A DNA stretch of 12,481 nucleotides, from positions 826-13,306 of the forward strand of contig DCTQ01000088.1 in assembly GCA_002329395.1 (NCBI GenBank), read 5' to 3'. The DNA is from Candidatus Avelusimicrobium alvi (GTDB lineage: Bacteria > Elusimicrobiota > Elusimicrobia > Elusimicrobiales > Elusimicrobiaceae). The notes below the pieces were generated by a model. The model searched no databases and was not told the origin of the DNA. It saw only the letters and a program-made list of their open reading frames with translations. This document shows positions 1 to 6,220 of this stretch, piece by piece. Positions within the stretch are counted from its first letter, which is position 1, and each line of letters opens with the position of its first letter. The position numbers and the translations under genes were made by a program.

Positions 1-27
1 GATGGTTTTTTAATGCAATACTTCCAT

Positions 28-61
28 AAACCCGTTCCGCATACACGCGCGGAACGGGTTT
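28..61 (-). terminator. Hairpin downstream of nagA, probable operon terminator
   Basis: A perfect 13-bp inverted repeat (AAACCCGTTCCGC at 28-40 and its complement at 49-61) encloses an 8-base loop. It begins 24 bases beyond the nagA stop codon. Read on the minus strand it is followed by only a short T run (TTTATGG), so it is a weaker intrinsic terminator than the one after the A2M gene. The flanks could also serve transcription arriving on the plus strand. The rest of 1-84 holds no gene I can support. Confidence 0.6.
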
Positions 62-84
62 CGTTTGAAAGGCTCTCCCTGTTT

Positions 85-1236
85 TTATATCTGCTCGCCG
101 CCGATAAATACGGCTTGCGGTTGGAAATCTTTGTTGAGAAGCGTGATATCCGCCTCCGCGCCGTCTTCTATGCGGCCCCGGTGGGTCAGCCCCGTCAGCC
201 GGGCCGCGTTGGAACTGGTACAGCGGGCGGCCTGCGGCAGGGTGTAGCCAAAATCCAGCAGGTTTTTGAGTCCCCGCGCCATCGTCAGCGCGGACCCTGC
301 GATAACATGGTCCGCCTTGCGCCGCCATACGCCGCCTTCAAACACCACTTCTTCTCCGTTGGCGATGAAAGGGCCGCTCTGCTGCCCGGTGGGGAGTAAT
401 GCGTCCGTCACCACGACGATGTTTTCCACCGGCTTGACGGTGCGCAGGAAGGATACAATGTCCGGGTGGACGTGTACGCCGTCGGCGATGATTTCGCACG
501 AAATGCCCGGATGCATCAGCACCGCGCCGGATGCGCCGGGCGCACGCTGGTTAAACGGGCTCATAGCGTTAAACAAATGCGTCGCGTGCGTAACGCCGCG
601 CGCCGCACCCAGCAGAAATTCGTCGTAGGTGGCATTGGTGTGGCCGGCCTGGGGCAGGATGCCGTGTTCTTTGCAAAACGTGATGACCGCCTCAATGCCC
701 GGCAGTTCGGGCGCGAGCGTCATGGCCGCTATTTTGCCGTCCGCGGCTTCATACAAGCGTTTGAATGCGTCCAGCTCGGCGGGGGAAATATCTTCCGGCT
801 TCATGACTCCGGGCTTCTTGGGCGAAATAAACGGGCCTTCCAGATGAAACCCAATTATCCGCGCGCCTTTTTCTTTGCCAAACGCGGGCGCCAGATTTTT
901 AAGCAAAGTTTCCATTTCGCGCGGCTTGCCGCAGTAGAGCGTGGGGCAGAAGGCCGCCACGCCGTGCTTGGCCAGCTCTTCCGATATGGCCCACAGCGCT
1001 TCGGGCGTGCCCTGTTCGGGCCCGTGCCCGGCGTATCCGTGGATGTGCAAATCAATAAATCCCGGTACGGCAAACGCGCCCTTTCCGTCCGTGCGCGGCA
1101 GCTGCTGGGCCTGCGGCGGGAGTTCGCCGTCCGGCAGGAGGCGGAAAATCTTGCCGTCTTTTATCCACAAAGCGGCGTTTTGCAGGGTATCGTCCGGCGT
1201 AACCGCGCATATGTTGGCGAGTAAAAATTCGGGCAT
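85..1236 (-). CDS. nagA: N-acetylglucosamine-6-phosphate deacetylase
   Basis: This cytoplasmic amidohydrolase removes acetate from GlcNAc-6-phosphate to give glucosamine-6-phosphate, the substrate of NagB next door. The 383 residues match the usual family length. Visible landmarks are PGFIDLHIHG (58-67) with both metal-site histidines H64 and H66, HLEGPFI (131-137) with E133, AGHTNATY with H199, THLFNAM with H220, ADGVHVH with H255, and VTDAL with the catalytic aspartate D278. The intact His-x-His pair resembles Bacillus-type enzymes that bind two metals. The E. coli enzyme has Gln in that strand, so a binuclear site is likely here (inference). The start is supported by GAGGAGG at 1244-1250, seven bases upstream and inside the nagB coding sequence. 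Only two bases separate the nagB stop from this ATG, which suggests translational coupling. It is the last gene of the operon. Confidence 0.96.
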   Translation of the reverse strand: MPEFLLANICAVTPDDTLQNAALWIKDGKIFRLLPDGELPPQAQQLPRTDGKGAFAVPGFIDLHIHGYAGHGPEQGTPEALWAISEELAKHGVAAFCPTLYCGKPREMETLLKNLAPAFGKEKGARIIGFHLEGPFISPKKPGVMKPEDISPAELDAFKRLYEAADGKIAAMTLAPELPGIEAVITFCKEHGILPQAGHTNATYDEFLLGAARGVTHATHLFNAMSPFNQRAPGASGAVLMHPGISCEIIADGVHVHPDIVSFLRTVKPVENIVVVTDALLPTGQQSGPFIANGEEVVFEGGVWRRKADHVIAGSALTMARGLKNLLDFGYTLPQAARCTSSNAARLTGLTHRGRIEDGAEADITLLNKDFQPQAVFIGGEQI

Positions 1237-1238
1237 GG

Positions 1239-2060
1239 TTATGCCTCCTCTATTTCCAACGTCCAGTGTTCGGCGTCCGGTTCGGCCTGCATCCGCGCGT
1301 CCAGCTTGGCTTTGGCGGCGGCGGCCAGGAGCGAGCAGGCTTCCGGGTCCGCCAGCAGGGTGGCGTGCGGATGGAGTTTTAAAGCGGTGATGGGCCAGTT
1401 TAAGTCTTTGCCGGGCTCAAACAGCCGCGCCACGGCTTCGGCTTTTTTTGCGCCCGAGGCCAGAAACAGCACTTCTTTGGCGTCCGTTACCGTGCCGATG
1501 CCGACGGAAAGCGCCTGATGCGGCACGCGCCGCAGGTCGTTTAAAAAGAAGCGGGAATTGGCTTCCATGGTGCTGGGGGTCAGCTCTACCGGGCGCGTGC
1601 GGGTGTTAAAGGCCGAGCCCGGCTCGTTAAACGCAATATGTCCGTTGCGTCCCACGCCGCCCAGGAATAAATCAATGCCGCCGGCTTGGGCGATGGCGGC
1701 TTCGTAATCCGCGCATTCTTTGTTTAAATCCGCCGCCTGGCCGTTTAAAATATGGATGTTTTCGGGGCGGATGTCCACCTTGTTAAACAGGTTTTGGCGC
1801 ATATAGCTGTGGTAGCTTTGCGGGTGGTCCTGCGGCAGGCCGACGTATTCGTCCATATTAAACGTGATGATATTTTTAAAACTCAGCAGCCCTTCTTTAT
1901 GAAACAGGCGCAGGTTGGCGTACATATCCACCACCGTCCCGCCGGTGGGCAGGCCCAGCACAAACGGTTTTTCGGGCGAAGGCGCGGCGGCGTTGATTTT
2001 TTCTTTTACGTACGCCGCGGCCCACAGGCCCAAATTCATTTTTGTTACGACTAAACGCAT
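1239..2060 (-). CDS. nagB: Glucosamine-6-phosphate deaminase
   Basis: This enzyme converts glucosamine-6-phosphate to fructose-6-phosphate and ammonia, feeding GlcNAc carbon into glycolysis. The 273 residues agree with the 266-residue E. coli enzyme, and similarity runs from the first residues (MRLV) to near the C-terminus. Landmarks are the phosphate loop LGLPTGGT (35-42), FNMDEYVGLP with general base D70, GGVGRNGHIAFNEP (134-147) with H141 and E146, NSRFF (168-172), and the lysine pair K205-K206 in the sugar-phosphate site. E. coli D141 corresponds to N139 here, a substitution I also recall from other active bacterial NagB proteins, so I do not read it as inactivation. A modest GGGGGA Shine-Dalgarno-like tract precedes the ATG by only three bases. 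The gene starts 15 bases after nagE and ends two bases before nagA. Confidence 0.97.
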   Translation of the reverse strand: MRLVVTKMNLGLWAAAYVKEKINAAAPSPEKPFVLGLPTGGTVVDMYANLRLFHKEGLLSFKNIITFNMDEYVGLPQDHPQSYHSYMRQNLFNKVDIRPENIHILNGQAADLNKECADYEAAIAQAGGIDLFLGGVGRNGHIAFNEPGSAFNTRTRPVELTPSTMEANSRFFLNDLRRVPHQALSVGIGTVTDAKEVLFLASGAKKAEAVARLFEPGKDLNWPITALKLHPHATLLADPEACSLLAAAAKAKLDARMQAEPDAEHWTLEIEEA

Positions 2061-2075
2061 ATATCCCCCAAACGT

Positions 2076-3521
2076 TTATTTTAAATAGGGTTTAATTTCG
2101 TCGGAAATTAAATCCGCTTCCGGCCCGATAACCACCTGCACGCTGCCCGCCGCGCCTTTTACTACGCCGCGCGCGCCCAGTTTTTTAAGCGCGTCCGCGT
2201 TGACTTGGTCGTCGTGCGCCACTTCCACGCGAAGCCGCGTGGCGCAGGCGTCAATGGTTTTGATATTGTCTTTTCCGCCCAGGGCCGCCAGGTATTTTTG
2301 GCCGCGGGTGTCTTGCCGGGCGGGCGCGGTTTCGGCCGCGCCGGCGGGGGCGGCGGTTTGCCGTTCAGGAGCGTCTGCGGGTTCTTCTTCCCGGCCCGGC
2401 GTTTTTAAATTCCATTTGGTGATGACGAAGTAAAACACCGCGTAATACACCCCGCCGTACACCAGCCCCACGGGCAGTAAAATCCACGCGTTGGTGCCCA
2501 GGCCGTAGCTTAGCAGATAGTCAAAAAGCCCCGCCGAAAACGTAAAGCCCAGCTTTACGCCCAGGACGTTCATCACCGTCATGGAAATGCCCGTTAAAAC
2601 GGCGTGTACCACATACAGCGGAAACGCCAGGAACATAAACGAAAATTCAATCGGCTCCGTGATGCCCGTTAAAAAGGACGTCAGCGCCATGGAAAGCAAA
2701 ATGCCCGCGGTGGCTTTTTTGCGTTTGGTGTCGGCGGTTTTAATCATGGCCAGGCACGCGGCGGGGAGACCGAACATCATAATGGGGAAGAACCCGGCCA
2801 TAAAGGCGCCGGCTTCGGGATCTTTGGCGAAGAAGCGCGTCAAATCCCCGTGTACGACGGTGTCAATGCCGTTTTGCACGGTCATAAAATCGCCGAACTG
2901 GAACCAAACGAGGTTGTTTAAAATGTGGTGCAGGCCCAGGGGAATGAGCAGGCGGTTGGCCAGACCGTAGAAGAACAGGCCGATATTGCCGGAGGTAATC
3001 GTCCAGTCCCCAAACGCGCCGATAACGCGGCCGATGGGCGGCCAGATAAAGTACGCCGCGCCCGCAATGACGAGGCACGCCGCGCCCGTGACAATGGGCA
3101 CAAAGCGCCGTCCGCCGAAGAAAGCCAGGTAGGAAGGCAGTTTGATGTTTTTGTATTTGTTATACAAAAGCCCCGCCGTTACGCCCACGATAATACCGCC
3201 CAAAACGCCCATATTGATGTTTGGGTCCAGCACTTTTAAGGCGGACGTTAAAATCACATAGCCCACAAAAGACGCCAGGGCCGCCGCGCCGTGGTTTTCG
3301 TCCGCAAAACCGATGGCTACGCCGAGGGCGAAAATAATGGGCAGGTTGTTAAACACCGCCCCGCCCGCTTCGGAAATAAACGCGATGTTGAGTAAATCCG
3401 GCTGTCCCAAACGTAACAGCAGTCCGGCGATAGGCAATACGGCAATGGGCAGCATTAACGCTTTGCCCAGTTTAACAAGTCCTCTTCCCGCTGCGGCTGC
3501 GAAGCTTTTTACGGCGTTCAT
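2076..3521 (-). CDS. nagE: GlcNAc-specific PTS permease, fused EIIC-EIIB
   Basis: This inner-membrane transporter takes up N-acetylglucosamine and phosphorylates it on carbon 6. Residues 1-370 form the hydrophobic EIIC domain with multiple membrane segments. They include KALMLPIAVLPIAGLLLRLG near the start, GLHHILNNLVWFQFG (196-210) and ITEPIEFSFMF (287-297), the sugar-site GITEP signature of the glucose/GlcNAc family. A Glu/Ala/Pro-rich linker (about 376-408) leads to an EIIB domain whose phosphocysteine is C426 in IDACATRLR. From memory, similarity to E. coli NagE is close along the whole EIICB part. E. coli NagE continues into an EIIA domain, but this 481-residue protein stops after EIIB, and the EIIA is supplied by the neighbouring fusion protein. 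GGAGG at 3526-3530 sits four bases before the ATG. The gene starts 37 bases after nagF. Confidence 0.96.
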   Translation of the reverse strand: MNAVKSFAAAAGRGLVKLGKALMLPIAVLPIAGLLLRLGQPDLLNIAFISEAGGAVFNNLPIIFALGVAIGFADENHGAAALASFVGYVILTSALKVLDPNINMGVLGGIIVGVTAGLLYNKYKNIKLPSYLAFFGGRRFVPIVTGAACLVIAGAAYFIWPPIGRVIGAFGDWTITSGNIGLFFYGLANRLLIPLGLHHILNNLVWFQFGDFMTVQNGIDTVVHGDLTRFFAKDPEAGAFMAGFFPIMMFGLPAACLAMIKTADTKRKKATAGILLSMALTSFLTGITEPIEFSFMFLAFPLYVVHAVLTGISMTVMNVLGVKLGFTFSAGLFDYLLSYGLGTNAWILLPVGLVYGGVYYAVFYFVITKWNLKTPGREEEPADAPERQTAAPAGAAETAPARQDTRGQKYLAALGGKDNIKTIDACATRLRVEVAHDDQVNADALKKLGARGVVKGAAGSVQVVIGPEADLISDEIKPYLK

Positions 3522-3558
3522 AGTTCCTCCGGTAATGGTAAATTAAACGGCTGTTATG

Positions 3559-6069
3559 CTATACGGCAAATTCTTTGCGCGCCAGCGCGCGCACTTCCTG
3601 CGCGGATGCGAGCCCGACGGCGGCTTGTGCGGCGGCGGCGCATTTTTTTGCGTCCAGGCGGCGCACCAGCGCCTTTACCTCCGCCACGGCTCCGGCCCCG
3701 ACGGCCAGTTCCGTTACGCCCAGGCCGATTAAAAACGGCACGGCGGCCAAATCGCCGGCCATCGCTCCGCAGACGGCTACGGGTTTGTGGTGCTTTTTAG
3801 CGCCCGCGCAAGTCATCTCAATCAGCTTTAACACCGCCGGATGCAAATGGTCCGACAAGGCGCTCAGCTCTTTATGGCCCCGGTCTATCGCCAGGGTGTA
3901 TTGCGTAAGGTCGTTGGTGCCTACGGAAAAGAAATCCGCGCGGCGCGCCATTTGCTCGCTGGTCAGCGCGGCGGAGGGAACTTCCACCATAATGCCTACT
4001 TTTACGTCGGCGGTTACGCCCAGGGCGGCTTTTTCTTCGGCGATTATTTTTTTAAAAAAGTCCACCTCGTCCGCAAACGCAATCATCGGCAGCATAATGC
4101 GGGCGCGGTCCGCGGGTGTTACGCTAAGCATCGCGCGGATTTGCGTGCGGAAAAACGCTTCGTTGCGCTTGAACGCGCGTACGCCGCGTATGCCGACGAT
4201 AGGGTTTTCTTCCGCCGGGATATCCACGAACGGGAGCGGTTTGTCGCCGCCGGCGTCCAAGGTGCGGAAGGTAACGGTTGTTCCGCCCGCCGCGTCCAGC
4301 ACCGCCTGATAGGCGGCCTGCTGTTCGGCTTCGGACGGAGCCTGCGCGCGGCCGTGGAACAAAAATTCCGTGCGCACGAGCCCGAGCCCGTCCGCTCCGT
4401 TTTGGGCGGCCAGGGCGGCTTCTTTTTCGTTGGAAACATTGCCCTCCACCCAAATGCGTACGCCGTCCTGCGTGGCGGCGGCGTCCTGCGCGGCGGCCTG
4501 CTGTTTGGCGCGTTCCCGGCGGCTTTGTTCCAGCCGCGCGGCAAAGGCTTGGCACTGCTGTTCGTCCGGGTTGACAAAGGCGGCGGCCGCGTCCCCGTCC
4601 AGGCAGACGGCTGCTCCCGCCGGTACGCTGAGTACGTTTTGCCCCGCGCGCACGACGGACGGAATGCCCATGTTGCGCAGCATAATGCTGGCGTGCGCGG
4701 TAGGGGAGCCCTGCGCTAACAGTACGCCGGCCACGCGTCCGTCAAAAGCGGATACTTCGGACGGCAGCAGTTCGTCCGCCAGTAAAATGCATCCGGCCGG
4801 AATTTCGGGCGCGGCTTGCTGTCCGCCGCTTAAACGCAACAGAAGCGCGCGGCGCAAGTCTTTCAAATCGGCGATGCGTTCCATTAAAAAGCGGTTGTTG
4901 GTTTTTTTAAGCACGTCAATGCTGTAGCGCACGGCTTCGTTTACGCCGTAGGCGGCGGACTTGCCGCGCGAAATGGCTTCCTGCGCCGTGTTTAAGAGCA
5001 CCGGGTCTTTTAAAATACCCAGATGGGCCGACAAAATATCTTTGGCCGCGGCGCTTTTCTCCGCCGCGATTTTGGCCTCGGTTTCGGCGGTCAACGTGCG
5101 CAGCGTTTCATCCAGCAGGCGGCGTTCGGCCTGAGGGTCGGAAGCGTTTTCTTCAAACGCCGCGTCTTCGGTTTGGAATAAAAAGGCTTTTCCCTGCGCC
5201 AGGCCGCCGCAGGCGGACAGGCCGGAAAGGCGGACGGGGTTGGAAAAATCGGCCGGAGCGTCTTCTGCCGCGGTTTCGGGGGCGGCGGAAGGGGCGGAAA
5301 CGGCGTCTTTCTCGCCGAAACCTTCTTTAAACCCGGCTTCTATTTTGGCCAGTGCGGCTTTGGCCTGGTCTGCGGGGCCGGCGGCGCGCACGGTGATTGT
5401 ATCGCCGGCGCAAAGCGCCATGCCCATAATGCCCACAATGCTTTTGGCGTCGGCGGCGTGGCCGTCTTTAACCAGCTGCACCGTAAACGGATGCGCCATA
5501 GCCAGCTGGGCAAGCACCGCGGCGGGGCGGGCGTGCAGGCCGTTTGGATTAATGACGGTAATGGGGGAAGATTCGGTGAACGTTTCCTGTGCGTCCGCGG
5601 CGGCGGAAGCGCCCCCGGCGGCCACTTCAAACAGCGGCTGGCCGGCTTTGACGAGTCCGTCCGCCTTTTGCAGGGCGGGCGCGTCGGCGGGAGCCGTCAC
5701 CACCACCATCACAAACGGGCTGGCGGCTTTTTGCGCCAGCACTTCCTGGCTGAATTTTAAAAGCGGCTGGCCCAGGGTAACGCTGTCGCCCGCTTTGGCA
5801 AGCGGCGTAAAACCTTCGCCTTTTAAAGAGACGGTTTCCAGCCCGACGTGAATGAGTACTTCCGCGCCGTCTCGGCCCAGCACTAAGGCGTGGGAGGCTT
5901 TGTTAAAATTGATGATTTTTCCGTCAAAAGGGGCAAAGACGGTGTCGTTTGCGGGGTCAACGGCGATACCGTCGCCAAGCATATGTTCGCTGAATACCGG
6001 GTCCGGCACTTGTTCCAGGGGGACGACTGCGCCGTCCACGGGAGAAAATACTTTTAGTGTGTTGGGCAT
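3559..6069 (-). CDS. nagF: PTS fusion protein EIIA(Glc)-HPr-Enzyme I
   Basis: One 836-residue cytoplasmic chain carries three phosphotransfer modules, so phosphate can pass from PEP through EI, HPr and EIIA to the EIIB of NagE. EIIA spans about 4-150, with partner histidine H60 and phospho-histidine H74 (LIHVGLETVSLKGEGF). HPr spans about 167-247, with H179 in NPNGLHARPAA and a regulatory-type serine S210 in AKSIVGIMG. EI spans about 278-836, with H459 in GSPTAHASIMLRNMGIP, R566, R602 in RTLDAGGDKP, GIMVEVPSAA (E696), SVGTNDLTQY (N719, D720) and C767 in CGAMAGD. Ala/Glu/Pro-rich linkers separate the modules. All expected catalytic residues are present. The order matches NagF of pseudomonads; ptsP-like names are also used. 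I chose the ATG at 6069 because AGGAG lies five bases upstream. The in-frame ATG at 6096 overlaps the TATAAT box and has no good ribosome-binding site. Confidence 0.95.
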   Translation of the reverse strand: MPNTLKVFSPVDGAVVPLEQVPDPVFSEHMLGDGIAVDPANDTVFAPFDGKIINFNKASHALVLGRDGAEVLIHVGLETVSLKGEGFTPLAKAGDSVTLGQPLLKFSQEVLAQKAASPFVMVVVTAPADAPALQKADGLVKAGQPLFEVAAGGASAAADAQETFTESSPITVINPNGLHARPAAVLAQLAMAHPFTVQLVKDGHAADAKSIVGIMGMALCAGDTITVRAAGPADQAKAALAKIEAGFKEGFGEKDAVSAPSAAPETAAEDAPADFSNPVRLSGLSACGGLAQGKAFLFQTEDAAFEENASDPQAERRLLDETLRTLTAETEAKIAAEKSAAAKDILSAHLGILKDPVLLNTAQEAISRGKSAAYGVNEAVRYSIDVLKKTNNRFLMERIADLKDLRRALLLRLSGGQQAAPEIPAGCILLADELLPSEVSAFDGRVAGVLLAQGSPTAHASIMLRNMGIPSVVRAGQNVLSVPAGAAVCLDGDAAAAFVNPDEQQCQAFAARLEQSRRERAKQQAAAQDAAATQDGVRIWVEGNVSNEKEAALAAQNGADGLGLVRTEFLFHGRAQAPSEAEQQAAYQAVLDAAGGTTVTFRTLDAGGDKPLPFVDIPAEENPIVGIRGVRAFKRNEAFFRTQIRAMLSVTPADRARIMLPMIAFADEVDFFKKIIAEEKAALGVTADVKVGIMVEVPSAALTSEQMARRADFFSVGTNDLTQYTLAIDRGHKELSALSDHLHPAVLKLIEMTCAGAKKHHKPVAVCGAMAGDLAAVPFLIGLGVTELAVGAGAVAEVKALVRRLDAKKCAAAAQAAVGLASAQEVRALARKEFAV

Positions 6070-6079
6070 AGGAGCTCCT
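6070..6079 (-). promoter_or_regulatory. Ribosome-binding site deciding the nagF start
   Basis: On the minus strand AAGGAG is followed by CTCCT and then ATG, giving a strong Shine-Dalgarno five bases from the start codon at 6069. The ten bases AGGAGCTCCT are also a perfect palindrome. With no loop it cannot fold on itself and may be incidental. The site supports an 836-residue product rather than the 845-residue reading from 6096. Confidence 0.8.
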
Positions 6080-6094
6080 TGAAAGGTTATCTCC

Positions 6095-6123
6095 ATTATA
6101 GTATATTCTTGGGGTTTTTTCTG
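6095..6123 (-). promoter_or_regulatory. Candidate sigma-70 promoter of the nag operon
   Basis: A perfect TATAAT occupies 6095-6100 on the minus strand. Seventeen bases further upstream, CAGAAA (6118-6123) matches TTGACA at only three of six positions, so the -35 element is poor and an activator may be needed. There is no TGn extension. Transcription would start near 6088, giving a leader of roughly 20 bases that still contains the nagF Shine-Dalgarno site. It lies just beyond the A2M terminator, as expected for an independent operon promoter. Confidence 0.65.
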
Positions 6124-6134
6124 TAGTGAAAAAA
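6115..6134. promoter_or_regulatory. AT-rich inverted repeat, possible operator
   Basis: TTTTTTC and GAAAAAA form perfect 7-base arms around a 6-base centre. With the predicted start near 6088, the repeat covers about -27 to -46 and overlaps the weak -35 element, a usual position for a repressor or activator site. The outline (T-run, C, spacer, G, A-run) recalls ROK-family (NagC/Mlc-like) operators, but that is only a resemblance and no regulator gene is in the window. A-tract curvature without a binding protein is an alternative. Confidence 0.4.
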
Positions 6135-6171
6135 GAGGTTATAAGCGGAGCGGATGGGGAGAGGGAAAAAT

Positions 6172-6204
6172 AAAAAAGCCCCGGAGATTTTCCGGGGCTT
6201 TTTG
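6172..6204 (-). terminator. Intrinsic terminator of the A2M gene
   Basis: A perfect 13-bp stem (AAAAAGCCCCGGA at 6173-6185 with its complement at 6191-6203) closes a 5-base loop. On the minus strand it runs into CTTTTTTATTTTTCCC, a textbook U-tract. It begins 17 bases after the A2M stop codon and separates that gene from the nag operon promoter. The opposite strand also ends in five T residues, so it may work in both directions. Confidence 0.92.
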
Positions 6205-6220
6205 CGTGCATCGGTAAAGC

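Noticed and set aside
2..13. Possible last codons (ATG GTT TTT TAA) of a convergent plus-strand gene at the left edge
   Set aside because: Four codons are too few to support a gene; nothing distinguishes this from chance.
466..1224. 252-codon plus-strand open frame opposite nagA
   Set aside because: It mirrors a clearly real gene, its translation is Arg/Gly-rich with no recognisable motif, and there is no credible ribosome-binding site. It arises from the codon use of the opposite strand.
1633..1660. Suspected loss of a catalytic residue in NagB (Asn where E. coli has Asp141)
   Set aside because: Many functional bacterial NagB proteins, as I recall, carry Asn here. D70, H141 and E146 are intact.
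3522..3558. Possible internal promoter or regulatory hairpin between nagF and nagE
   Set aside because: The 37-base gap holds the nagE Shine-Dalgarno site and AT-rich sequence, but no convincing inverted repeat or -10/-35 pair.
3841..4719. 292-codon plus-strand open frame opposite nagF Enzyme I
   Set aside because: It lies wholly inside a conserved gene with all catalytic residues. Composition is typical of an antisense shadow and no family is recognisable.
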